A DNA stretch of 64,000 nt from positions 1 to 64,000 of the forward strand of contig NZ_QPID01000006.1 of the NCBI RefSeq assembly GCF_003336225.1. Reading direction: 5' to 3'. A program made the translations under genes and the position numbers. This document shows, in pieces, positions 34,437 to 43,042 of the stretch. Numbering within the stretch: position 1 is the stretch's first letter; each line of letters starts with the position of its first letter. Under the pieces are notes generated by a model. The model did no database searches, had not been told where the DNA came from, and worked only from the letters and a program-made list of their open reading frames with translations. The DNA comes from Corallincola holothuriorum. Lineage in GTDB: Bacteria; Pseudomonadota; Gammaproteobacteria; Enterobacterales; Neiellaceae.

Positions 34437-36824
34437 ATGAGCTATCAGGCGTTAGCACGTACATGGCGGCCTCAAACCTTTGCTGAAGTTGTTGGCCAAC
34501 CTCATGTTGTTCAGGCGATAAGTAACGGTATTGCACAACAGAGACTGCATCATGCTTTTCTCTTTAGTGGTACGCGAGGGGTGGGAAAAACCACCATCGC
34601 AAGGCTACTCGCAAAGAGTTTGAATTGTGAGCAGGGACCGACACCGACACCTTGCGGTGTATGCAGCGCCTGTATGGAGGTAAAGCAGGGCAACTTTGTT
34701 GACTTGATTGAAATTGATGCGGCGTCGCGTACCAAAGTCGAAGATACACGAGAGTTATTGGAAAACGTGCAGTATCGGCCGACTCGTGGGCGCTATAAGG
34801 TTTACTTGATTGATGAAGTGCATATGCTGTCTAAACACAGTTTCAATGCGCTGTTAAAAACTCTGGAAGAGCCGCCGCCCCATGTGAAATTTTTGCTGGC
34901 CACCACTGATCCGCAAAAATTGCCTATCACTATTTTATCCCGCTGCTTGCAGTTTAATCTTCGTAGTCTGTCGGTGGATGAGATATCAAATCATTTACGC
35001 TCGGTACTCAGTGCTGAGCAGATCCCGTTCGACAATGATGCGCTGATTGAGATCGCCCGTGCTGCTCGAGGTAGCATGCGGGATGCGCTTAGTTTGACCG
35101 ACCAAGCGGTTGCTCACGGCAATGGCTCTGCGGCTTACCTGACGGTATGTCAGATGTTGGGTACGGTGCAACGTGAACAGCTGACGCAATTATTAGCCGC
35201 CATAGTCAAGGGCGATGGTTCCGCCGCGATGGCGCAAGTTGCCCACTTGGCTCAATACTCTCCTGATTTCGATAAACTGCTTTCCGAGTTGTCTGATGCG
35301 TTGCATCGTATTGCGATGTTGCAACAGATAGGTATGGATGATTCCATCGCACAGTCTGCCCTATGGCAGGGACTACCTGAATTAGCCGGTGGTATAGCCC
35401 CTGAGATGGTTCAGCTTTACTACCGTTTTATGGTCGAGGGACGCAGAGAGTTGCCACTTTCTCCTGATCCGCGGGTGGCTTTGGAAATGACGCTGTTACG
35501 TTGCCTGAGCTTTCGCCCAAAGGGAACTGAGCAGGGCGTTGAACCCAACAAGAACGTCAGCACTTTGAGTGCTCATGCTGATAGTGTGGTAACAAGCAGT
35601 GCAGAGCCGGGAGGGGAACCCCCGGTAGCAATAGTCGAATCTAGTGCCAACAAGACCACGCCGAAACCGGTAGAGCCTTTGAACAGGCCGTCAGATCTCC
35701 CAGTCTTGGATCCACAACCGCAAGCGGTTGCCGATGAGCCGGAAAAGCCTCCGCAGCAGCCCCATGGTAGCAGTGTTCCAGTGGCAGCCTATGCTGAGGC
35801 AGGCTCAAGTGTTGGCGTTAGTCATGATGAGGTAGAGGCGTCACCCGAGAGCGTAACTGCGCCGCTTGTGGTAGCGCCTGCGGTCATCGAGCATTCCACC
35901 ACCGATAGTCATGCTGAGACAGATAACCAGAGTAGTGATGAGGAACAGTGGTCATCAAGTGACTCCGCCGCATTAAGTATGCAAGACGCACTGGTTAGGG
36001 AGCAGGAGCATATTATGTTGACTGCTACCGAGCATGGTTATTCGGGCAGTCAGCAAACTTCAGCACAGCAAACCGCTGTTCAGGATGTGGCAACTCAAGA
36101 TGCCCCAGCACCGAATACCGAGGTTCAGAGCGGGGCGGGTAAGGCTATTGCCGCAAGAAATATTCTGCGTAGCCATAAACTGAATTTGGAGCGAAGCGGA
36201 AAAAAGCCTAAAGGGTTGGGCGCAACATCACCCAACCCGGTGATGTTAAACAGGCCACAGCCTATCGAAACAAGTCAGCAAGAGATAACGTCACAACAGC
36301 AAGCAGTGACTGAGAATACAGCGGATGCTGATAGCGGCGGACAAAGCTCAATACCGACAAACTCTGTTAATCAAGCCGCTTCAGTGCCAGTTACGGCTGA
36401 TTCGGTAAGCAAAAAAGCGCCATCAAAACGCAAATTACTGCCTACCGATGATGTGTGGAGCAAGTTGATTGAGCTTTGCGAACTCGGTGGGATCGTGCGG
36501 CAACTTGCTATCAACTCGGTACTAATTGAGCAGGGAGATGTTTGGCGTCTGGGGTTAGTGGCAGAACAAAAGCACCTGGCAACGGAACGCTTACAGGCAC
36601 AGTTGGTCGAAGCATTAAGTGATCTGTCTGGGCAGCGTATCTCTTTAGTCATCGACCTGGCTCAAGAGGACGCAGATGAAACTCCTCGGCAGATACAGCA
36701 GCGTTTAAAAAACGAGTTGTTGGAGCGAACGAAACAGATCATCAACGCCGATCTGAATGTTCAGTTTTTCGTTGAGCAGTTCGATGCCAGCGTTGATGAT
36801 GATTCTATCAAGCCATTAACTTGA
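34437..36824 (+). CDS. dnaX: DNA polymerase III subunits tau (full length) and gamma (frameshift product)
   Basis: The 795-residue tau subunit is the clamp-loader ATPase that also ties the polymerases and DnaB together. SGTRGVGKTTIARLLAKSLN is the P-loop, CEQGPTPTPCGVCSAC the zinc-binding cysteines, LIDEVHMLSKHSFNALLKTL Walker B, and ILSRCLQF the SRC motif. A long low-complexity Ser/Gln/Ala-rich linker (about residues 370-660) is longer than in E. coli tau. The C-terminal tau domain resumes at about residue 665. A programmed -1 frameshift signal at codons 588-590 would yield a gamma form of about 591 residues ending just after GKKA. Confidence 0.96.
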   Translation: MSYQALARTWRPQTFAEVVGQPHVVQAISNGIAQQRLHHAFLFSGTRGVGKTTIARLLAKSLNCEQGPTPTPCGVCSACMEVKQGNFVDLIEIDAASRTKVEDTRELLENVQYRPTRGRYKVYLIDEVHMLSKHSFNALLKTLEEPPPHVKFLLATTDPQKLPITILSRCLQFNLRSLSVDEISNHLRSVLSAEQIPFDNDALIEIARAARGSMRDALSLTDQAVAHGNGSAAYLTVCQMLGTVQREQLTQLLAAIVKGDGSAAMAQVAHLAQYSPDFDKLLSELSDALHRIAMLQQIGMDDSIAQSALWQGLPELAGGIAPEMVQLYYRFMVEGRRELPLSPDPRVALEMTLLRCLSFRPKGTEQGVEPNKNVSTLSAHADSVVTSSAEPGGEPPVAIVESSANKTTPKPVEPLNRPSDLPVLDPQPQAVADEPEKPPQQPHGSSVPVAAYAEAGSSVGVSHDEVEASPESVTAPLVVAPAVIEHSTTDSHAETDNQSSDEEQWSSSDSAALSMQDALVREQEHIMLTATEHGYSGSQQTSAQQTAVQDVATQDAPAPNTEVQSGAGKAIAARNILRSHKLNLERSGKKPKGLGATSPNPVMLNRPQPIETSQQEITSQQQAVTENTADADSGGQSSIPTNSVNQAASVPVTADSVSKKAPSKRKLLPTDDVWSKLIELCELGGIVRQLAINSVLIEQGDVWRLGLVAEQKHLATERLQAQLVEALSDLSGQRISLVIDLAQEDADETPRQIQQRLKNELLERTKQIINADLNVQFFVEQFDASVDDDSIKPLT
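36200..36238 (+). promoter_or_regulatory. dnaX programmed -1 frameshift signal
   Basis: The slippery heptamer A AAA AAG lies in the zero frame at 36200-36206. Six bases on, GGGTTGGG (36213-36220) pairs perfectly with CCCAACCC (36231-36238) around a 10-base loop. A GGAG sequence sits eight bases upstream (36188-36191), like the E. coli stimulator. After a -1 slip the next codons are GCC and TAA, so the shifted ribosome stops almost at once, as in E. coli. Confidence 0.9.
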
Positions 36825-36899
36825 AATATTGAGTCGCCCTGAGTATGTTGGCGGCATCAAAAGTTCATCTGTAATGATGATAAAAATGAGGAAAGAACG

Positions 36900-37226
36900 A
36901 TGATGAAAGGTGGCTTAGGCAACCTGATGAAACAGGCGCAGCAGATGCAGGATAAAATGCAGAAGCTGCAGGAAGAGATCGCCAATATGGAAGTCACCGG
37001 TGAAGCCGGTGCTGGTCTTGTTAAGGTCACCATGACTGGTAGTCATAGCGTACGTCGTGTTGAGATTGATCCTAGCCTGATGGAAGATGACAAAGAGATG
37101 GTGGAAGATCTGGTGGCTGCAGCCGTCAATGACGCCGTTCGTCGTATCGAGGAAACCAATAAGAGTAAGATGGCGGAAGCCACTGGTGGTATGAAATTAC
37201 CTCCAGGTATGAAGATGCCTTTTTAG
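36900..37226 (+). CDS. ybaB: YbaB/EbfC nucleoid-associated protein
   Basis: YbaB is a small dimeric DNA-binding protein of the nucleoid. The 108-residue sequence has the family layout: [20 protein letters not shown] helix, [20 protein letters not shown] beta hairpins (first 20: [20 protein letters not shown]) and [20 protein letters not shown]. The start has GAGGAAAG upstream. It follows dnaX, but recR, its usual immediate neighbour, lies 4.6 kb further on. Confidence 0.95.
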   Translation: MMKGGLGNLMKQAQQMQDKMQKLQEEIANMEVTGEAGAGLVKVTMTGSHSVRRVEIDPSLMEDDKEMVEDLVAAAVNDAVRRIEETNKSKMAEATGGMKLPPGMKMPF

Positions 37227-37248
37227 TAAAATACGCTCTTTATAAATC

Positions 37249-37271
37249 AGCCGCTTCATTGCGGCTTTTTT
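37249..37271 (+). terminator. Terminator after ybaB
   Basis: AGCCGC and GCGGCT pair around TTCATT with six T after them. It separates ybaB from the large lipoprotein gene and would prevent readthrough toward recR. Confidence 0.85.
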
Positions 37272-37467
37272 GTCTGTTTGATTTGCCTCACAGATTGTTA
37301 TTTTCACTTTTGATCCTGATTAATTTTTGTTAAGTAATGGTTAAATTAGCGTTGCTAGTTTGATACCCTGCTGCTGAATTTCCCGCCTCTGCGAGTGAGT
37401 TGGATGCTCCGTATTTCGCTCTAAGGGTTTTTACATTTCTATTGAACAGTGCAAAGGATCAGCAGTA

Positions 37468-40400
37468 ATGATGCTAACAAAGAGTAAACTGGCAGCAGCC
37501 ATAGGTATGGCTGTTGTACTTTCTGCGTGTGGTGGCGGAGGTGGCGGTGGCTCTACTCCCGTTAATCAAGCGCCGACAATCTCAGGCTCTCCAATAACTA
37601 CGATCGATGAGGGCAGCAGTTATAGCTTTCTGCCTACATCTGCTGATGCAGAATCATCACCACTTACATTCTCTATTACAGGAATGCCAGCGTGGGCTGT
37701 TTTTGATGAGCAAACGGGTCGCTTGACAGGCACGCCCACGGCCACAGATCTGGGTACAACCTCTTCTATTGTTATCTCTGTTACTGATGGTTCGCTTAGC
37801 GCGAACTTGCTGGCTTTTGAAATTACGGTTAACAATGTTGCTCCGGCTATTTCAGGTGCACCCGTGGTTCAGGTCGATGAGGGAGTGGATTATTCTTTTA
37901 CACCTGTAGCGATGGATGCGGGTGGTGCGCCGCTAACATTCTCTATTGAAAATAAGCCTGATTGGGCTGAGTTTGATACGAACACTGGAGCTATTACTGG
38001 CGTCCCTGAAAGTGACGACAGCGGTGTTGTTACGTCGGTTGTTATTTCTGCCTCTGACGGAGTGGTATCTTCGTCGTTACCTCCTTTTGATATTACAGTC
38101 ACAGACTTAATTACGTTAGCCGGCAAAGTTATTGATGGCTATGTGTCTGGTGCTGTGGTTTTCCTTGATAGGAATCTCAATGGTCAATTGGATGAAGGGG
38201 AACCTCGTGCTGTGACCGACAATACGGGGAGCTATTCACTCGTATTGACCAGTGATGATGTGATGTTAGCAACGCAAGTTCCGTTACGAGCATTGCTGGG
38301 TGACGGTGCTGTTGATGTTGATACTGGTGAAGATTTCTCGTCTAACCCCGTTGTGTTATCCGGACTTCCGTTACCTGAGTTAGATTTTGCACAGGCTCAA
38401 GCGGAAGCGGGTGTTGTCACGCCATTTACTACCTTAGCTGTTGATGAACTGGAAGATACCTTGCACCTTGCCTTGACTGGTACAGTGACTAGCGAACAGC
38501 TCAAACAAGAACTGCTAGCGGCGAAAGCGACAGTTTCCACTTCGTTGGCTCAAAGTGCGGATGATGCGCTGTTGTTCGGTGACTTTCTTGATGATGCCGT
38601 TGCTGATGAGTTCAAATCTGAATTGGCACAAGCCGCGATTGAGAGAACCGACGATCTGCAGGCGGCTAAAGCCAAGGCCGACGAAATAGCTCAGCAACTA
38701 GAAGATAACCAAACGGTTAAAGCTGGAAAACGCCGTTATAGTTTTGTCGATTGGCATACCTCGGAGCTTCTTTACCTGGTTGAAGAGTACTCAGAGATCA
38801 TCACAAAGGGTCAGGCTCGAATGGTAGAGGGCGAGGCGGTTAAGTACTTCGCAGATGCTCATTACAATTTGATACTCGAAGATGGCGAGCCAGTTGCGTA
38901 TGAAACGGCGCAATGGAAGGAAACTTTCTCTAGCGATGGTACTTTTGTAAGCATTTCTTCATGGCAGGTCGATAAAGACCGTGATGGTGAAATGAATTTC
39001 AAGGGGCAAAGTTACCGTGTTGGTAACTATGATGACGCCGCGCAATCTAAAGATTACCTAGAGTACTTTGACGAGAGCTCACCTTCCGTTGAAGGCGCAC
39101 GCGACAATGGCCGAATATTTGATGATGTTGATTTAGTTGCTGCAGTCGCTGAGCAGGATTTTTCTGCGGTAGATATGGTTCAGCATCGGGTTGAATCGAA
39201 GCAGTTTAGTGAAGATGGTTTGGTTCATTTAACTCAGTTTGATGAGTTCGAACCCACTGATCTTGAAACAGCCACATATAGTGAAAGTCGCACTCGCACT
39301 ACCAGTCAAGCGGGCATTGTGACTCACGTCATCGAGAAAGATTGGAGCGCAGATGGCTCCGTCAACGAAGTTATTACCGAAGTTGTATCTCCCGACGGGA
39401 CACGTGTCGAGACCAATGCCAAGCCTATATTTGCCAAAAGCGGAGATAGAGAACTGGAAGAGTATGCCGATTTCCGTTGGGATGGTGGAGAGCTCAGCAG
39501 CTTCTGGGATGAACGTTCTGAAACTACCCGTTTGGTTGATGGTAAACGTATCACGGAATTGTCTGGGGCACGTTATGTGTTAGATCCAGAGTCTTTAACA
39601 CCGGTATTTGACCTTGATGGGAATAAGATCAAGTTCCAGGATTGGACAACTGTTCTTCGCACATTAAGTGACGAACGAACCACTGACTTTACGACGTACC
39701 ATCACTATGCGTTACCTGCCTATCCGTTTACTAAAGCTGAAGACGACATCGGCCAAGTTTTACGTGTCTGGGAGCGTGGTGAAAACGGCCTTTGGGTTGG
39801 ACACGAATATCCAGAGTGGGGTACTCAAGATGTTGTTGAACTAGAGTCTCAAGTCCTTCAAGCGTTGGCAGATGATTTTTCCTTCGCAGAAATAGATGAG
39901 TCTCAGATCCCGGGGCTTAGCGGCTATAACGTACTTCGTTTTAGCGAAAGCTTCTTTGTTGACGCCGATGGACAAACGCGCACTTGGTTTTTGGTCAACA
40001 GATTTGAAGATGAATGGGTCGTGACTGAGACTGCTCTAAATGAGCTGCCTAATGGTTGGAAACTCAGACTTGTGCCTGGTGGGGTCGTTGTTCAAAAAGG
40101 ATTGTATTACTCAAGTATTCCTCTTGATAGTGTTGATACTGAGTTAGGTACATTTAGTTCTCGCATGGACTGGAACCAAGATAATGTATTCCATGGTTTC
40201 CTGAATGAAGCTGATGCAGAGAGCAAACTTGAACAGATTATTATCGCGGAAGAGGCGGCGAGACCTCGTCAAACGGTAACCGTACACTTTGCATTGCCAT
40301 TGTCGATGACATATGACTTAACGGATGCCGAGGTGTTCGAACTTTACCAAGACTATGAGCTGTATGCTTGGAACGACGATAGTTGTGATGCGGTAACGGA

Positions 40401-41073
40401 AGTATTTGAGAAGACTATTTCTATGGACAGCGGTGTTCGTGCTGCGACAGTGGGTGACTACGGTGGGGTGTATGAAGTGTCTGCGTACACTGATAGTTCT
40501 GACTGCTTTAAGTTCCTTGTTCATGACAACTACGAAAATGCCATTGCCGGTGACTTAGTGTTTGATACCACGGAAGGTGCTGCCGGATATGTAAACTATG
40601 GTGAAAATGTTATCGCGTACGAAGCGCCGCCACTGGTTTTTGAGCCTAATGACCCGCCTGCACCAGAGGCTCCGCCGCTGGCCGAGCCTGTTGATTGCAA
40701 CGCGGCAGCAACCGGTGAAGTTGGACCTATCGGACAGGATATGTGGATCCGGGGGAGTTATGTAACCGGTGATAACTTTGCTGCCACACCAGACACTCAT
40801 AAGTTTGAGTATGTTGGTGATAACCGTTATCAAGTAAAAGTTGCTGAGCCTATGGCTACGGACTTTACCTTTAAGTTTGCCAGTGCTGATTGGGCCTTTG
40901 AGTATGCAGCAGGCGGTAGTGTGACGGTCGATCAAGTGACGTATCTTGAAGTGGCATCTGGAGCGCAAACTGAGAGTGAAATAAGCATTCCAGCGGCAGG
41001 TGATTATGTTTACTTGTTTGAAGTGAATGACAATCTGGATGAGGGTAATCTTTTAGTTGCGACCTGCAACTAA
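37468..41073 (+). CDS. Large Ig-like lipoprotein with C-terminal carbohydrate-binding-like domain
   Basis: The 1201-residue protein starts with a lipoprotein signal (AAIGMAVVLSACGGGGGGGS). Two related Ig-like (He_PIG/cadherin-like) repeats follow, at about residues 33-122 and 123-212, with ISGSPITTIDEGSSYSF and ISGAPVVQVDEGVDYSF at their starts. A transthyretin-like stretch (VIDGYVSGAVVFLDRNLNGQ) comes next, then a long acidic region I do not recognise. The last ~125 residues (MWIRGSYVTGDNF, then FTFKFASADWAFEY) resemble the starch-binding-like module seen beside pullulanases. It is probably displayed at the cell surface. It lies between ybaB and recR with its own terminators on both sides. 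Confidence 0.82.
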   Translation: MMLTKSKLAAAIGMAVVLSACGGGGGGGSTPVNQAPTISGSPITTIDEGSSYSFLPTSADAESSPLTFSITGMPAWAVFDEQTGRLTGTPTATDLGTTSSIVISVTDGSLSANLLAFEITVNNVAPAISGAPVVQVDEGVDYSFTPVAMDAGGAPLTFSIENKPDWAEFDTNTGAITGVPESDDSGVVTSVVISASDGVVSSSLPPFDITVTDLITLAGKVIDGYVSGAVVFLDRNLNGQLDEGEPRAVTDNTGSYSLVLTSDDVMLATQVPLRALLGDGAVDVDTGEDFSSNPVVLSGLPLPELDFAQAQAEAGVVTPFTTLAVDELEDTLHLALTGTVTSEQLKQELLAAKATVSTSLAQSADDALLFGDFLDDAVADEFKSELAQAAIERTDDLQAAKAKADEIAQQLEDNQTVKAGKRRYSFVDWHTSELLYLVEEYSEIITKGQARMVEGEAVKYFADAHYNLILEDGEPVAYETAQWKETFSSDGTFVSISSWQVDKDRDGEMNFKGQSYRVGNYDDAAQSKDYLEYFDESSPSVEGARDNGRIFDDVDLVAAVAEQDFSAVDMVQHRVESKQFSEDGLVHLTQFDEFEPTDLETATYSESRTRTTSQAGIVTHVIEKDWSADGSVNEVITEVVSPDGTRVETNAKPIFAKSGDRELEEYADFRWDGGELSSFWDERSETTRLVDGKRITELSGARYVLDPESLTPVFDLDGNKIKFQDWTTVLRTLSDERTTDFTTYHHYALPAYPFTKAEDDIGQVLRVWERGENGLWVGHEYPEWGTQDVVELESQVLQALADDFSFAEIDESQIPGLSGYNVLRFSESFFVDADGQTRTWFLVNRFEDEWVVTETALNELPNGWKLRLVPGGVVVQKGLYYSSIPLDSVDTELGTFSSRMDWNQDNVFHGFLNEADAESKLEQIIIAEEAARPRQTVTVHFALPLSMTYDLTDAEVFELYQDYELYAWNDDSCDAVTEVFEKTISMDSGVRAATVGDYGGVYEVSAYTDSSDCFKFLVHDNYENAIAGDLVFDTTEGAAGYVNYGENVIAYEAPPLVFEPNDPPAPEAPPLAEPVDCNAAATGEVGPIGQDMWIRGSYVTGDNFAATPDTHKFEYVGDNRYQVKVAEPMATDFTFKFASADWAFEYAAGGSVTVDQVTYLEVASGAQTESEISIPAAGDYVYLFEVNDNLDEGNLLVATCN

Positions 41074-41091
41074 ATTTTAGCCGTTGTCGTT

Positions 41092-41119
41092 AAAAAGGCC
41101 GCTATGAATAGCGGCCTTT
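41092..41119. terminator. Bidirectional terminator between convergent genes
   Basis: AAAAGGCCGCTAT and ATAGCGGCCTTTT form a 13-bp perfect stem with a two-base centre. T runs exist on both strands, so it serves the lipoprotein gene and the peroxidase gene. A near copy of the core (AAAAGGCCGC) recurs after recR. Confidence 0.88.
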
Positions 41120-41120
41120 T

Positions 41121-41657
41121 CTATTTCAGCAGCTTGATAATAGCTTGTTGAAACTCTTCTGAGTCCGGTGCTGTGGTTGGCGGGAAGACCTGAACTGAAC
41201 CATCTGTATCAACCAGGTATTTGTAGAAGTTCCACTTTGGTGCGCTGCCGCTGCGTTGTGCTAGTTGTTTAAAAATAGGATCGGCATCGTCGCCTCGCAC
41301 GCTGCTGGTGGCCAGCATGGTAAATGTAACGCCGTAATTGATGTAGCATACTTCGGCCGTGTCTTTTTCTTTATCTTCTTCCTGCCAAAAGTCGTCTGAG
41401 GGTACTCCGATGACGACCAGACCCTGTGCTTGATATTGCTCGTGTATCGCCTCTAGTGTTTTGAAATGAGGAGTAAAACCGCAATGGCTCGCTGTATTAA
41501 CGATCAGTACCGGCTTATTACTGGTGAGGGGGCATAGCTCAATAGAAGCGCTGCTATGTAACTTCCGGCGTTCTTGCCCGTCAAACAGGCTGTCACAGGT
41601 CGCAGCATAAAGCTCTACTGAGCAGATCAGAAAAGGTAGAACCATCCATTTTGTCAT
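41121..41657 (-). CDS. Exported glutathione-peroxidase-family protein
   Basis: The 178-residue protein has a signal peptide (VLPFLICSVELYA) and the glutathione peroxidase fold. VNTASHCGFTPHFKTLEAIH carries the peroxidatic cysteine (about residue 59), and PKWNFYKYLVD supplies the conserved Trp and Asn. The usual NQF motif with the catalytic glutamine reads DDFWQEE, so the tetrad Gln is replaced, a variant I recall in some proteobacterial members. It would detoxify peroxides in the periplasm with an unknown donor. I chose the ATG at 41657, which starts the signal; the frame extends 36 codons upstream. Confidence 0.85.
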   Translation of the reverse strand: MTKWMVLPFLICSVELYAATCDSLFDGQERRKLHSSASIELCPLTSNKPVLIVNTASHCGFTPHFKTLEAIHEQYQAQGLVVIGVPSDDFWQEEDKEKDTAEVCYINYGVTFTMLATSSVRGDDADPIFKQLAQRSGSAPKWNFYKYLVDTDGSVQVFPPTTAPDSEEFQQAIIKLLK

Positions 41658-41802
41658 TGCGGCACTCGTTGAGTGTTTGTTATAGCTGCAGTATACGTGG
41701 CTATCGACGACAGTGATCACCTGAAAAGGAATGTTGTAAGGATCTCGACAGCAACAAGCTGCCACTGATAGATTAGCCTCCTTGCTTACAACGGTTGGTT
41801 TT

Positions 41803-42405
41803 ATGAAGTTTTCACCGCTATTAACAGAATTAATTGAAGCTCTGCGCTGTTTACCTGGTGTGGGGCCAAAAAGTGCACAGCGTATGGCGTTTCATCTTTT
41901 GGAGCGAAACCGGCGTGGCGGAGCTGTACTTGCTGATGCTCTGCAACAAGCGTTAGATAAAGTAGGCCATTGTCAGCGCTGTCGTACTTATACCGAGCAA
42001 GATGTTTGTGATATCTGTGCCAGCCCTAAGCGTCAAGCCAGTGGTGTGCTGTGTGTTGTGGAAAGCCCCGCGGATATTGTTGCGGTTGAGCAAAGCGGCC
42101 AGTTTCATGGACGCTATTTCGTGCTAATGGGGCACCTGTCTCCCCTCGACGGGATCGGGCCTGCTGATATCGGACTGGATCAGTTACAGCGGGCATTTTC
42201 CGCAGGCGATCTGAAAGAGGTCATTTTAGCAACAAATCCGACAGTAGAAGGCGAGGCTACTGCGCACTATATTGCTGATATGGCTAACAGCTGTGGTTTA
42301 CATGCGAGCCGAATTGCTCATGGTGTGCCGGTTGGTGGTGAGCTAGAGAGTATTGATGGCACGACGTTAGCCCATTCATTTGCTGGTCGTAAGCGGGTTG
42401 AGTAA
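41803..42405 (+). CDS. recR: Recombination mediator RecR
   Basis: RecR works with RecO (and RecF) to load RecA at gaps. The 200-residue protein has the N-terminal helix-hairpin-helix [20 protein letters not shown], the four-cysteine zinc finger [20 protein letters not shown], and the Toprim domain starting [16 protein letters not shown] with [15 protein letters not shown]. The usual ybaB partner is 4.6 kb upstream. The ATG at 41803 matches family N termini ([13 protein letters not shown]). It is divergent from the peroxidase gene. Confidence 0.96.
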   Translation: MKFSPLLTELIEALRCLPGVGPKSAQRMAFHLLERNRRGGAVLADALQQALDKVGHCQRCRTYTEQDVCDICASPKRQASGVLCVVESPADIVAVEQSGQFHGRYFVLMGHLSPLDGIGPADIGLDQLQRAFSAGDLKEVILATNPTVEGEATAHYIADMANSCGLHASRIAHGVPVGGELESIDGTTLAHSFAGRKRVE

Positions 42406-42436
42406 TGATTTGCAGTTTTATGATGTTTTATGAGAG

Positions 42437-42466
42437 TAAAAAGGCCGCGTAGCGGCCTTTTTCTAT
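42437..42466 (+). terminator. Terminator after recR
   Basis: AAAAAGGCCGC and GCGGCCTTTTT pair over a three-base loop, with further T after it; it can act on both strands for recR and the convergent comEA-like gene. Confidence 0.9.
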
Positions 42467-42478
42467 TTTTGTCTGGGG

Positions 42479-42808
42479 TTACTTTTTTATTGGAACATCA
42501 AAAGCGATCTTTGCACTGTTCGCCTCGACCGTTTTTACTCCTATCCCTTTAACCGCTTCTAGCGTCGCTAACGAGGTAAATGGGCCATACATGTTTCGAT
42601 AGTCGACTATCGCTTGGGCTTTGTTCATCCCCACACCCTCCAAAGCATCAGCGATCTCTTCGGCGCTGGCTTGGTTTATCTGAATGGTTTGCTGACTGCT
42701 GCTAGCAGTAGAGCTATCGATATCAGCATCTTTTGCGATAACACTCAGACTCGTGGTGGTTAATAGAGCGGCGGAAAATGCAATAGCGTGGAATATGCGA
42801 GTACGCAT
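42479..42808 (-). CDS. comEA: ComEA-like helix-hairpin-helix DNA-binding protein
   Basis: The 109-residue protein has a signal peptide (HAIAFSAALLTTTSLSVIA) and, after a Ser/Thr-rich linker, the ComEA helix-hairpin-helix pair: INQASAEEIADALEGVGMNK, AQAIVDYRNMYGPF, LEAVKGIGVKTVEAN. ComEA holds incoming DNA in the periplasm during natural transformation, although short ComEA-like proteins are widespread and not all act in competence. I chose the ATG at 42808 because AAGGAGG lies eight bases upstream and the signal peptide starts there. Confidence 0.9.
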   Translation of the reverse strand: MRTRIFHAIAFSAALLTTTSLSVIAKDADIDSSTASSSQQTIQINQASAEEIADALEGVGMNKAQAIVDYRNMYGPFTSLATLEAVKGIGVKTVEANSAKIAFDVPIKK

Positions 42809-42976
42809 AATAACTCCTCCTTGAGTATTGGTTAGTTGAATATTGTGCATCGGTTGCACAGGATCAATATCTAGCTCAAGTGGCGATAAATGCAGAATTT
42901 TTCGACAAGCTTAAAGATGAAAATATGAAGCGCCTCACAAAACAACATGTGATTAAGTCTTTGATTTATTAGTTGT

Positions 42977-43008
42977 AAATAAAAAGCGCGTTCAAAAATG
43001 AATGCGCC
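42977..43008 (-). terminator. Terminator of gltX
   Basis: On the minus strand GCGCATTC pairs with GAACGCGC (one mismatch) around an AT-rich loop and runs into TTTTTATTT. It lies 35 bp past the gltX stop. Confidence 0.8.
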
Positions 43009-43042
43009 TTTCAAGTGCTAGTATGCCGTTTCGAAAACAGCC

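Noticed and set aside
40555-40968. 137-codon minus-strand frame within the large lipoprotein gene
   Set aside because: It lies opposite a well-supported coding region and shows no recognisable domain.
41092-42466. Two GGCCGC hairpins (41092 and 42437) considered as an inverted or direct repeat of a mobile element
   Set aside because: Each is a self-contained terminator at a gene end, the flanks differ, and no transposase lies between them.
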